From Symsagittifera roscoffensis (taxonomy: Eukaryota; Xenacoelomorpha; Acoela; Convolutidae), in contig NC_087064.1 of the NCBI RefSeq assembly GCF_963678635.1, forward strand, positions 34,758,369-34,822,368: 64,000 nucleotides of DNA. The letters are read 5' to 3'. The notes beneath the pieces are model-generated. The model did no database searches, was not told the DNA's origin, and saw nothing but the letters and a program-made list of their open reading frames with translations. Shown here one piece after another: positions 19,224 to 29,981 of the stretch; positions within the stretch are counted from its first letter, which is position 1, and every line of letters begins with the position of its first letter. A program made the translations under genes and the position numbers.

Positions 19224-20788
19224 TTCTGCATCCAGGCTCGAGGCTATCGCCTCATCAGGCAATGTCTTCACATTCTTGGTTGTCCTTTTCGCCATTACAC
19301 AGTTTAGGGCCGTGGCCTCTAGGTTGCTTGTCAGTGCGCTGCATTCCTGTTTCTTGGAGAGATTCTCTTCCTCAAAAAGTAACTTCATCGCCTCTATCCA
19401 GGTATCAATGCAGCCATCTGATTCATCCTTGTTTGACTTCGGCTTTTTGAGTGTTCTTCTTGAGTTCTCTCCTCTCTCGGTTGACTTCGAGAGTTTGGTG
19501 ATAAACGTTTCAAGAGATCTGTTCAGGGGCTCAAACATTGAGGCGTACATCGTGGTGTCCTGCGAGATGGTAGTCAGATCAGGCACCGATCTAACTTGGG
19601 GCATTGTCGGTGACTGTGCCCCCGACGTCGCTTCCGCTTCTGGCGGGACCGGATTCGTCGTATCCGCCCTCGACGGGGCTGCCCTGGGTCTCTTCCTATG
19701 GTTGGACTGAAAGCCGGTTCTGGAACTCGGCTGGGCCCCTGCATGACCGCGGGCTCCGCCTCCGTCAGTCGTTCGGCGTGACTCATCCGTTGGAGCGTGA
19801 CGATCCTCCCGGTTGCCACTGCTCAAGATCTCATCAAGCTTCCGCATCATAAGGTCAGCTTTGGCATCCAACCTCTTCCCCAGGCTAGTCATCGTATGAG
19901 CGTAACTGTTGTCGTGATCATTCAATAATTGCTCAATCTCTCTCGTCATCGTAGTGTATCTTCCATCTGACTCCCTGGCTGCTAGAGCCAAGCTCTCCGC
20001 TAGGCATTGATCGGTGTTTCGAATCAATTGGGCCTGATCGCTTCTCGCTTGTGACTTCACATCGGTTAGCTCATCTTGTAACTTCTCTTGAACTTGCTGT
20101 GCCCTCTCTTCGACTCGATCGATTCTCTTAGTCATAGCCCGTCGCAGCTCTTCAAGGCCTGTCATTACACCGGTTAACATGTCGCTTACGTCGCCAGCCG
20201 TCCCCAGCACGGGAGTAAGGCTCAGAGACGATGAGGTCATCTGAGGTTGCAGCCTGGTACTCGACGATGCGCCACCTTTCTTTGTGCCAATCGACATCAT
20301 CAGCTTGTCGTATGTCGACGATGCTCCCATCGTTATCCCGTCTGACATTGGTCTAGTTGGCGAGTCAGACAATGCTTTCTTGCTCTTCTCCTGTCTCGGG
20401 CTAAGTGTAAGGTCCATGTCCGAGTTGAACTTGGTTGCCCTTCCCTCGGACTTATGCTTGACATCATCGCATTCTTGCCCTGCTTGACTAGAGAGGATTG
20501 CTCCTTTCTCCGACTATTGATCTTGGTGTCGGACTTTGAGGTTCCCTTTAACAATAGTTCCTCTCCAATTCCGACCTCGGAACGCTCCGAGGTCCCTTGA
20601 GTTTCCTCGGTTTCTTCCGGCTTAAGTTCCTCGCCAGGCTCCTCCGGCTCCTCGCGATGGTGGTGGTCGGGTCGTATTAGTGTCTGCTCCCCTTCCTCGA
20701 TGGGATCATGTGGGGTCACGTAAGCCGCTCTGGCCTCGGCGTCTCGCTCCTCATCACCATCTCGATTCTTCTCACTTCTCCGTTTCAT
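19224..20788 (-). pseudogene. gag: Gypsy gag N-terminal region, inverted and truncated copy
   Basis: On the minus strand an ATG at 20788 opens an acidic, Glu-rich frame that shifts near 20400 into a 400-codon frame. That frame contains a long charged coiled-coil (RVEERAQQVQEKLQDELTDV, EIEQLLNDHDNSYAHTM), a Ser/Arg/Gly-rich hinge, and a gag capsid-type motif ending ESDGCIDTWIEAMKLLFEEE and ECSALTSNLEATALNCVMAK, the start of a Ty3/gypsy capsid. The frame ends where the inverted repeat begins (VQIL then stop at 19209), so the rest of gag is missing. Its GC content and opposite orientation suggest a second copy of element A's family, facing it, but no shared segment lets me prove this because element A's gag N-terminus is outside the window. 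Confidence 0.7.
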
Positions 20789-21336
20789 TCCGCTCACTGA
20801 AAGATCACTATGACCTTGGCTTGCTGCTTCACATGCAAAAAAGTCCGTGATACTACTAATCGTGATTTAAACCTCCGCGTGCTTCCCGTGCCCAGCCTGG
20901 GAATCTTAGTTGTTTCTCCTAGTGAGTCTCTACAATGCATGTCTCGTGATAAAAAAAATTTCTTTTGGCGGCAATGCCAAAAATAAATTCGAAAAAATTT
21001 GCTTAAGCCTCCTCACTCAACTCTTTGAAAATCAAAAATGTCCCTTCTATCTTTTAGAGATACTATTCGTGACTCAGCTACTGCTACACACAATGTTTAG
21101 TTATTACTAATTCCAGCTATCACTAAGTATAACAGTATCACAAAATTTAAAAGTAGAGTATCACAAGATAAAAGTACTTATAGGTGACAGTGATCTTTTG
21201 TTCAGGATCACTTTACCGCCGCAGACGTATCAAACCACTGCTTCGTTTAAAATCAAATAATATTTCATAAAAGAGCAGTGATGGTTTCAGTAGCAGATAA
21301 TTAAAACTTAGTCTTAAAGAAAAAGACTTCCCTCGA
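20789..21336. other. Gene-free flank upstream of the inverted gag
   Basis: Expected to hold the leader of the inverted gypsy copy. I see no clear primer-binding site, LTR end or gene. Sequence becomes AT-rich beyond about 20930. Confidence 0.4.
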
Positions 21337-21665
21337 TTGGAACACTCCAAAAGAACGAAGCCCAGGACACTGTCTTCTCAAGTGAGTGTGTCTTGTCTAT
21401 CACACTCACCGAGTTCTTCTGTTTGGTGTCCAGCGATTGCCCGAGCTCTCCTGCTACGTAGCTCAAGGCAACCTCTGATCGAAAACTTCTAAAGTCAATA
21501 AAAAAGCTCTCCCACACCCGGACAGCTCCAAGTGTACGAGAGCAGGGAACAACTTTTCTTCTCAAGTGAGTGTTTCTTACCTAATACACTCATTGAGGTT
21601 ATCTTTTATATGTTCCCGGATTGCCCCAGCTTTCCTATTAAGTAGCTCAAGGCAACCACACAAGC
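21337..21665. repeat. Two imperfect tandem copies, period about 185 bp
   Basis: The series CTCAAGTGAGTGT, then CACTCA..GAG, then GATTGCCC.AGCT and GTAGCTCAAGGCAACC occurs at about 21378-21475 and again at about 21561-21660. Each unit also starts with a CTCCAA-containing stretch. No coding function seen. Confidence 0.7.
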
Positions 21666-21839
21666 AAAATAACGATAAAAAAAATTTGTTCGGGTACTTC
21701 TGATGAACACGATCTAGAATCCAAAGTTGATCGCAAATTTCCGGGTCAACTGGGCTCCTAAGTTCCCAATATGTACACCCCGTTAGTAGTTGACCTTCTA
21801 TTCCGACCTTAAATGGATATTTAAGATGTTCAAACTGCA

Positions 21840-22395
21840 CCGGAGGGTGCCTCCAAGTTTTCACTAAGGAGGGTTGTTAAAGGGCTTAAGTCACCTCAGA
21901 TGGTTACTTCGGAGGGTTGTTAAGACACTTAGCTTGCTCCGGAGGGTTACCTCGGAGGGTAACTTAAACACTTAAGTTGCTTCGGAGGGTCCCCCTAAAT
22001 TCACTAAGGAGGGTCAATAAGAGACTTAAGTCACTTCGGAGGGTTGCTTCGGAGGGTACCATCAAAGTTCTAAATTTATCAAGTTTTGCCTAATGGGGTC
22101 TGCAGCTACTCCCAAAAAAAATCAAAACAAGCTAAATTTACTCTGGGGATTATTTTAACTGTTTCGCAGGGTTGCGTGAAAAATTTATCCTGAGGAGGGC
22201 TTAGCTAGCTCCGGAGGGTTGCTTCGGAGGGTTCCTCAAAAGTCACGAAAACAGACAATTTCACCGCTCTAAAGCCTCCGATTGTATTCTCACTTACGTA
22301 AAACTGGATTGGCCGACTCGGTCAACCTTCCCAGTAGGATAAAAAAGGTGATTTCATAAAAATTTCCGCCGCTCGGAGGGTTCCCTAAAATTTGG
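21840..22395. repeat. Degenerate array of GGAGGGT motifs
   Basis: About 13 copies of CGGAGGGT or AGGAGGGT spaced 13-45 bases, often as TTCGGAGGGTTGCTTCGGAGGGT and alternating with CTTAAGT. The motif thins out after 22240 and closes with TCGGAGGGTTCCC...GGACCCTCCGA, an inverted pair at 22375-22405. Confidence 0.75.
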
Positions 22396-23442
22396 ACCCT
22401 CCGAACTAAAAAATTCTAAAAAAAGTTTCTCTCCTGAAGTTATCAACCTGAAAAAAGCTGTAATTCAGAAAAGTGGTTAAGAACGTCGACTTATGGTACC
22501 AAAAATGTTCCGAACGTTCGGCTGGTCTTCGAGAAATCACCAAAAACGCGTTCGTCAAGTTGGCCTTTTTTCACCACCTATGTAGGTTCTCAGAGACTTT
22601 TTCCGCAATTGTTACTAAAAGTGCCTAAAAATACTTAAAACGAGCGTAATATTCCCGTACGCGATGGACTGGAATAATGCGAAAAACCGGACCAAAATTG
22701 GTTTGGAAACAAAAATTTGGCCAAAAACTATCAAATTTGGACCCTCCAATTACGTCCTTTTCCAATCTTTAAGTCTCAAGTTCTATCCACGAAGCTACTC
22801 AAAAATCGTCCTAGCAATCGAGCACATTTCGCTAGCACGCTTCTATCGCAACAAAATTTTTTGCTCTAACTCTAAAAACTCAAAAACTCGATTCCCAAAC
22901 ATATTGACGAAATTCGGAAAATTACAAAATTTTTAAACGAAAATTTTTTATTTTCGCCAACTTCTACTAAGTCTTTTTCCGCGCGGTTTCCTTAGTTAGG
23001 AGGGGTCAAAATACGTAGTAGCTCACTGCGCAGAATCTTTTTGAGGTTCGAAAAAGCTCGGATATCCAAAATTTCTGGGGATAATCGTTTGGTCGAAAAT
23101 CAGTATTTTTCGACAAAATTGGGGTGTTTTTCGACAGAATAGGAGATAAATAAAATATAGTAAAGATAAAAATCTATTAGTGGTCGTTGATCAAAACTAC
23201 TGTACCCTGCTTTGCACCAAAATATCCGAATTAGGACACTTAACTCGGAAATTTGCACTCAGACCGAGCCAAATGTGCCCCCCAGCAATTAAGTTTTAAT
23301 GAAATAGTACCCAAGCGATACTAAAATTGTGTCAACGATACGCAACAGTCGTTGTGGATGTTTTCCATGATGCCTTCTGTTGAGTCTGGAACACGTCTGT
23401 CAGCTTGCCAATCTACGCTCTGGTCACCGGCAAGTTTGTCAT
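22396..23442. other. AT-rich DNA without recognisable gene
   Basis: Only short frames with biased composition (for example 22664-22936). No motif or repeat recognised apart from TTTTTCGAC-type runs near 23105-23140. Confidence 0.5.
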
Positions 23443-23846
23443 TAACGTGCTTAAATATTCAAATAACACTCAAGGGAGGTTACCTACCCGCCACCAAAAC
23501 ACTCGATCTTTTGATCAGAAATGATATAAATCAATCTGAAAGAACAACAATAGGAAGGTCAGATCACATCCCGTCCGGAAAAAATACATAAACTATCATT
23601 TTTCAATTTTTACTATTATGGTCTTTTTTTTTTTTTATGATGTTTTTTGTACTTTTCTGTTTTCAAGTAAAATTTGTTTTTGGTTTTTTCTTAGTTATAC
23701 ACTATTTTTGTTCCGTTTTACGCTTTCTCTTTAATTGTTTTTGATCCCGGGTCCTTTGGATAAGCGGGCTCATGACTTCCCACCTAACCCTCCAGCCCCT
23801 GAATTTTTGCTCCTAATTAAGTTAAAAAGGTAAATAGTACCAGGCG

Positions 23847-23873
23847 GAGGGTCGGTACCTTCCGCCTAGTACA
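23847..23873. repeat. GC-rich hairpin, also present in unit 2
   Basis: AGGCGGAGGGT followed by CGGT and ACCTTCCGCCT: an 11-bp stem with one G-T pair. The equivalent at about 25548-25575 keeps the stem arms with two changes. Confidence 0.6.
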
Positions 23874-24005
23874 ATAGAGAAGGACATTAAGGCCTCTAAC
23901 TCGGGCATACGCCCGGAGCGGAGGTTTCGTCGCTGTAACGTTTGCTGATCATGATGTTCTTATGCCTTTGACAGGCCCACCCAGGAGCGCCATAAAAACG
24001 TCTGT

Positions 24006-24890
24006 GTAACATTCGCCCAAATACTACACATTGGCGGAGCGTAAAAAAAGTACCTATAGACGACTGGCCGGCGTCAGTTACCTAAATTCTACTCGTTTTT
24101 CACCGTTTCGATCTAGCCAGTTGACTTTCTGGTCTGTTTAGGGCTAAGTAAAAAATTACCATTTTTAGGCCATCAGTCAAACGACTTTTGATCAGCTTTC
24201 GTTACGTGCGAAGACAACCACATAGCTGGGTCTCGGATCCCCAGACTAGATGGTTGCTATTAAAAAGACGGCTCGAATATCCTACTTTACTATGTTTTTA
24301 GTGACAGTTATATACAAAATCCATTGGAGATGGATTGACCCTTTCCTCTTCCTAGCTACTCATACTCTAAAATAACAAATAATATTGGTGTTAATTCAAA
24401 TGTTTAGGACATCAGAGTAGCTAAAAAGTTAAATTACTATAGTCTTCCACCATACGCCAGTCTCTGGGGGCCGAGCCTCCGCTTTCGCGCTTTTCCAGTA
24501 ATAACATCGTTATCACTCTAACTTCGTGGCACGGGAGGGTTCGACTCCTTCCGTCTGCCCCACTGAGGCCTCCTTTCTGGCTAATTTTTTCAGTTAAGTG
24601 TCTTATCATGCGTGATTGTCACGATAAGAGGCTTTGCTTTTTTCTGTCTATTTTCTCGACCGTCTGTCTTTGGCTAAATCGGTTGTTGTTGTGTTTTTCA
24701 TCTATTTTCCGGCTAAACATGGCCGTTTCTGCATTTCTCAGAAATGTAAGATAGAATTTTGAACTTTTCTAAAAATTTTCTTCTAGAATATTTTAGCCTC
24801 TTTCACATCAATATATGACAACTAAGGCCTCTAGTTTTGTTTTCGTGCTGCGACGGAAGGTTCCGCTGTGCCAATCCGGGGGAATGGCAC
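24006..24890 (+). repeat. R1 repeat copy C (885 bp)
   Basis: Same ends as copies A, B and D (GTAACATTCGCCC ... GGGGGAATGGCAC). It lies inside the first unit of a 1.7-kb tandem duplication and abuts a reverse-transcriptase gene fragment at 24891. Confidence 0.85.
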
Positions 24891-25142
24891 AATAACTGAA
24901 GTAAATGAAGAAGCCATGCAATACCACCCCTCTATATTGAACAGATAAACGCCAAGACAGATCAAAAATCCACCCTAAAAACGCACGGAAGCCACGGTCC
25001 TCAGGTATAGATTCGTGCGAATGGAAAAAGATATTAATTCATTTCAACCAGACATACATTGAGCTTTGCAAAACAATTGCAATGCTATCCTATACAATAG
25101 CAAGTAAAGATCTCCACATGAAAACCTAACGGTGTACAGCTC
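24891..25142 (+). pseudogene. Duplicated 5' fragment of the reverse-transcriptase gene
   Basis: The stretch from AATAACTGAAG to GTACAGCTC equals 26592-26843 almost base for base. In translation it contains GLDSCEWKKIL-like and ELCKTIAMLS words found upstream of the RT core in this family. It is cut off where unit 2 starts. Confidence 0.7.
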
Positions 25143-25143
25143 C

Positions 25144-26843
25144 TAACGTGCTTAATTACTCAAATAACACTCAAAAGAGGGTACCTTACCCGCCACCAAA
25201 ACAGTCAATCTTTTGATCAGAAATGATATAAATCAATCTGAAAGAACAACAATAGGAAGATCAGATCACATCCCGTCCGGAAATAATACATAAACTGTCA
25301 TTTTACATTTTTTTTTCTGTTTTTGGTCTTTTTTGATTTTTTTATACTGTTTTTTGTACTTTTTTGTTTTCAAGTAAATTTGTTTGTGGTTTTTTCTTAA
25401 TTATACTTTATTTTTGTTCTGTTTACGCTTTCTCTTTAATTGTTTTTGCTCCCGGAACCTTTGGATAAGCGGGCTCATGACTTCCCACCTAACCCTCCGG
25501 CCCCTGAATTTTTGGTCTTAATTAGGTTGAAAAGGTAAATAGTACCAGGCGGACGGTCGGTATCTTCCGCCTAGTACAATAAAGAAGGACATTAAGGCCT
25601 CTAACTCGGGCATACGCCCGGAGCGTAGAATTCGTCGCTGAAACGTTTGCTGATCAGGATGTTCTTATGCCTTTGACAGGCCCAACCAGGAGCGCCATAA
25701 AAACGTCTAGGTAACATTCGCCCAAATACTACACATTGACGGAGCATAAAAAAACCTATAGACGACTGGCCGGCGTCAGTTACCTAAATTCTACTCGTTT
25801 TTCACCGTCTCGTTCTAGCCAGTTGACTTTCTGGTCTGTTTAGGGCTAAGTAAAAAGTTCCCATTTCTAGGCCATCAGTCAAACGACTTCTGATCAGCTT
25901 TCGTTACATGCAAAGACAACCACGTAGCTGGGTCTCGGATCCCCAGACTAGGTGATTGCTATTAAAAAGACGGCTCGAATATCCTACTTTACTGTGTTTT
26001 TGGTGACAGTTGTATACTAAATCCATTGGAGTTGGCTTGACCCTTTCCTCTTCCTAGCAACTCATACTCTAAAATAATAAGTAATACTGGTGTTAATTTA
26101 AATGTTTAGGAGATCAGACTAGCTAAAATTTAATTTACTATAGTCTTCCTCCATATGCCAGTCGCTGGGGGCCGAGCCTCCGCTTCCGCGCTTTTCCAGT
26201 GATATTATCGTTATCAAACTAACTTCGTGGCACGGGAGGGTTCGGCTCCTTCCGTCTGCCCCACTGAGGCCTCCTTTTTGGCTAATTATTTCAGTTAAGT
26301 GTCTTATCGTGCGTGATCGTCACGATAAGAGGCTTCGCTTTTTTCTGTATATTTTCTCGACCGTCTATTTCTCGCTAAATTGGTTGTTGTTGTGTTTTTC
26401 ATCTATTTTCCGGCTAAACATGGCCGTTTCTGTATTTCTCAGGAATGTAACGTCGCATTTCGAACTTTTCTAAGAGTTTTCTTTTAGAATATTTTAGCCT
26501 CCTTCACATCAATATATGACGACTAAGGCCTCTAATTTTGTTTTTGTGCTGCGACGGAAGGTTCCGCTGTGCCAATCCAGGGGAATGGCACAATAACTGA
26601 AGTAAATGAAGAAGCCATGCAATACCACCCCGCTATATTGAACAGATAAACGCCAAGACAGATCAAAAATCCACCCTAAAAACGCACGGAAGCCACGGCC
26701 CTCAGGTCTTGATTCGTGCGAATGGAAAAAGATATTAATTCATTTCAACCAGACATACATTGAGCTTTGCAAAACAATTGCAATGCTATCCTATACAATA
26801 GCAAGTAAAGATATCCACAGGAAAACCTAACGGCGTACAGCTC
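25144..26843 (+). repeat. Tandem duplication, unit 2 (1.70 kb)
   Basis: Direct neighbour of unit 1 with 1-base spacing. Contains R1 copy D and continues without break into the rest of the reverse-transcriptase gene, so this is the ancestral arrangement and unit 1 is the duplicate. Confidence 0.9.
25711..26591 (+). repeat. R1 repeat copy D (881 bp)
   Basis: Same ends as copy C. Lies in the second unit of the tandem duplication and abuts the longer reverse-transcriptase remnant at 26592. It was duplicated with its flanks, so copies C and D are one insertion event. Confidence 0.85.
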
Positions 26844-28495
26844 GTGTCGTCTGATACCTATGGAAAAAATCCAGGGGTTAGACCCATCGGTATGAATGAG
26901 GTTCTAGGACAAAAAATTGGCAAAACAATCACCCAATGTATAAAACCAGACCTTAAAAATCTCCACGGCTATCCACAACTTGAGGAACGAGTTTAAGAAA
27001 GCGGAAACGGACGTCATACTACTTATTGATGCAGAAAATACCTTCAAATTGCCCAATAGAGAATTTGCTCTAGAAAATGTAGAAGTTTTTTGTCCGGCTC
27101 TACATCATGCCCTGGCCAACTCAACCAATCATCCCTCAAATTTATATGTTGATAAGACGGTTTTGACATCTACCGAAGGCACATTGCATGGTGATTTCTT
27201 CGCAATGGCTATGTACGGAATTGGGTAATCGCACTGATCGAGCTCCTGCAAAAAACCAAATGTCACATAAAAAACCTACTCAGATGACGGAAGCGCTGCA
27301 TGTGATATTAAGAGTTTCCGCGCAATACTGGACAACCTGGATGTCCACGGACAGGCTTTCGGATACAATGTGAAGCCTTCCAAGTGTCAACTCATAGAAA
27401 AGATAAACCGTCGGGAAAGCGCCATAAAGGTATTCGAAGGCACAAATTTTACAATGGTAGACGGTTTCAGAATCCTTGGATCGGTTATAGGAAGACCATC
27501 AGCATGGGTTAAACTTGTGGGAAGCGAAATTGAAACAACAACTAACCTAACTGAAAAGCTTTCCAAAATAGCTAAGACATCGCTCAAAAATCATACTTCT
27601 GCTATACAAACGGAACAAACTCTGATAAATAGAAACATCAAAACTGAAAGACAGAACATCACACTCTCCAAAAAGACTAAAATTATGAAAAACTGCTAAA
27701 GAGAAAAAAATCTGACAGTAAAGCTCGGATCACAGAAAGGAGCATCGATATGGCTGAGTGTGCTACTCTTAAAAAATATATATTTTCCTCCAACAATTTA
27801 GAGTTTTAAGATGATTTACATCTGAGGTATGGATGGGAACCACCAAACCCTGCACATACATGCCCCTGTGGACAACCGTTCACACTGACCCACTCTCAAC
27901 ACTGTCTCGAAGGTGGATACACTCATCTAAGTCATAATCAAAATCGCGATATCTTTGCGACACTCCTAGACGAACTATGCCATGATGTTGAAATAGGGTC
28001 AAAACTTCAATCGTTGGAAAGCGAAAGCTTTCACAACAAAACAAACACTGCTGAAGATGTCGCTCGACTTGACATCAAGGCAAATTGAAACTGGGGAGGC
28101 CGATTCAGCCGAACCTTTTTCGACGTAAAAGTTTTCAACCCCCATGCTAAATCCTGCCCTAAAGCTATATCTGACGCCTACAAATATCATGAGAGTGTCA
28201 GAACACTAAAATACCAGCAGAGAATTTTGGATGTGGAATATAGCAGCTTTGTTCCACTAATTTTTGCGTATACCGGAGGAGCAGCACCAGGCTCTACAAA
28301 AACTGTCCCGAAACTAGCAGAGAAAATAAGCAAAAACCGGAACGAATCATACTCGGAAACAATAATTTTTATAAGAACAAAAATAAGTTTTGAACTTCTG
28401 AGGAGTGCAATCCTCTGCCTCAGGGGTTGCAAAAAATTTAAAAATACATCCAATACAGACTATTCTATCTGTGTTATAATCGAGAAGGGTAGATT
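26592..28495 (+). pseudogene. LINE-type reverse transcriptase with zinc finger and PD-(D/E)XK-like nuclease
   Basis: Spread over three frames: GVRPIGMNEVLGQKIGK-like entry (about 26870-26920), RT core with DVILLIDAENTFKLPNRE (motif A, 27010-27063), EGTLHGDFFAMAMYGIG (motif B, 27178-27228), TYSDDGSACDIK (motif C, about 27277-27312), GYNVKPSKCQLI and a thumb region DGFRILGSVIGRPSAWVKLV (27460-27519). The C-terminus has CPCGQPFTLTHSQHC, a CCHC zinc finger, then RLDIKA...FFDVKVFNP, which has the D...DxK pattern of a PD-(D/E)XK nuclease, ending ELLRSAILCLRG. This resembles non-LTR elements with a restriction-like endonuclease. Stops and shifts are frequent, so it is inactive. Confidence 0.75.
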
Positions 28496-28641
28496 TTAAC
28501 TGGCAATACTCTGCATGCATTAAAATTGACTTGATTTATTCATAAAATGTGTGCGATGTTTTTATATAGCTATTGTACGGCCCTATCCAACCTGTGCACG
28601 TACCGTCGCATGACGTAAGGGCCCATTTTAATTGATGGTTT
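28496..28641. other. Junction between reverse-transcriptase remnant and copia element
   Basis: Non-coding. The 5' end of the copia LTR is somewhere here; a GGGCCC/GGCCCT pair with TGCACGTACCGTCGCATG between (about 28589-28635) is the only structure seen. Confidence 0.4.
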
Positions 28642-28795
28642 AAGTCTTAGTACTTAGTAACTCAGGTACATACTTTTCTGGTGCTTACATGTATCTAATT
28701 AATTAATCTCATATATACATGTATTGCAGACATTGGATTGTACCTTTGTCCTTGTGCCTCATTCAAAATATTTATTCCAACGATGTATTTTAACA
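28642..28795 (+). repeat. Copia 5' LTR, recognisable 3' part
   Basis: Shares TCTGGTGCTTA, ATGTATCTAAT, CTCAT..ATACATGTATT..AG and CGATGTATTTTAACA with 31565-32146. Directly followed by AATGGTGGCAGGAGG, a plausible primer-binding area. The start of the LTR cannot be placed. Confidence 0.75.
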
Positions 28796-28819
28796 AATGG
28801 TGGCAGGAGGTAGTTGGCA

Positions 28820-29520
28820 ATGGCCTTATACAAGAACCCACCTCCTTTGAGCGATGTTATTAGTTATGATAGCTGGCGGACGGAAATTGACATTTGGCGG
28901 AGTTGGTGAAAGAAAAACAGGCCCTTGCTGTTATTCTATCGTTCTCCGGCAAATATGGAGAAGTTGCAACTGCATTGCCAGTTGAACAATTGGATACAGC
29001 AGATGGAATGAAAAATTTGCTGAAATTTTCAAAAAAAGACAAAAGACAGCGCATATGAAGCTTATCTCAATTTCGAGGTTTTCCGTCGATGAGACCTATC
29101 AAGGTCCGAGTTGCTCTTTGAATTTGAAAAGCGCTATACCAAACTGAAAACTTATATCCTAGAGATCCAGAAGAGTTGCAAGGGCTGTAAGTTTCTCGAA
29201 TCTGCTGATTTGCAAAAATCCCAGAAGCAAATGTTGCTACCAGCTGTAACAAGCTTAAGATACAGTGAAGTGAAGAGGTCTATAGATGAATGTTTAAAGG
29301 AATTCGAAAAATTGGCAAAGACAACATTGAATCTGTTAAACCAGAAATGTTTTTCGCAACTAAGAACAACTACAAGAACTCTGATTGACGTAAAAATGAT
29401 TTTAGACCTAAGAAAGACGATACGCGACAGAATGACCGCGGAGTTAAGAAGACAAATCCCAAAAACAACAAGGAAAGATTAACAGATGTGTTAACTGTGG
29501 TTATTTATCACTTAAAGAAT
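28820..29520 (+). pseudogene. gag: Copia gag
   Basis: ATG at 28820 starts MALYKNPPPLSDVISYDSW, a copia-type gag opening. The coding region continues in broken frames with YLAYE/LEFEKRYTKL-like helical words near 29105-29150 and ends in a degenerate zinc knuckle RCVNCGYLSLKE (about 29482-29517) in which the His is missing and the last Cys position is a TGA stop. Capsid and nucleocapsid roles are inferred from the family. Confidence 0.6.
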
Positions 29521-29981
29521 GAGTGTTCGGATTCGAACTACTCACAATTTGGTTTAAACAGCAGACATCCAACAAATGTTGAAAAAGCAATCGAAACTGG
29601 AGAAACAACTGAGTTAGACGAAGAACCTTTGGTCACTTTTGCCTTGTGTGCAAGATCAGAGCAGACCAACATATCAAATTTGCGCTTGCTACGAAATTCA
29701 GGCTTCTCAATGAGACGGTCAACTATGGAATTATCGATACTGGTTGTACAATGTGTTTGTGGCGCCGTGTGACTCGATTTGTTCATTAAAGGCTTGCCAG
29801 ATGGGAAAATCAAAGAAACGTGGCCATCAGAGACTCAAATCATGTTTGGGAACTTGGGACGGCAGCCACAGGACGTCAAAGGTAAAACTGGCTGGGTCAA
29901 TTTCAATTCAGTAGAGAATTTCGAGAATTTCGACGAAGAAAGCGAGTGTTTCATTACATCCGAACCAATTGACGTCGGTTT
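29521..29981 (+). pseudogene. pol: Copia protease region
   Basis: The retropepsin motif reads NYGIIDTGCTMCLW (about 29718-29760), the D-T-G triad of copia-type proteases. Downstream words such as KGLPDGKIKETWPSETQ (29785-29835) also follow in this family. The frame then runs into RT without an integrase domain. Confidence 0.65.

Larger units (their letters stand above)
23443..25142 (+). repeat. Tandem duplication, unit 1 (1.70 kb)
   Basis: Starts TAACGTGCTTAA and ends GTGTACAGCTC. The same order of sequence recurs at 25144-26843 with few differences over its length. The unit contains a T-rich tract, a hairpin (23847-23873), R1 copy C and the 5' part of a reverse-transcriptase gene. Confidence 0.9.

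Noticed and set aside
22664-22936. 90-codon plus-strand frame
   Set aside because: AT-rich composition, Lys/Asn/Phe-biased, no motif, no context.
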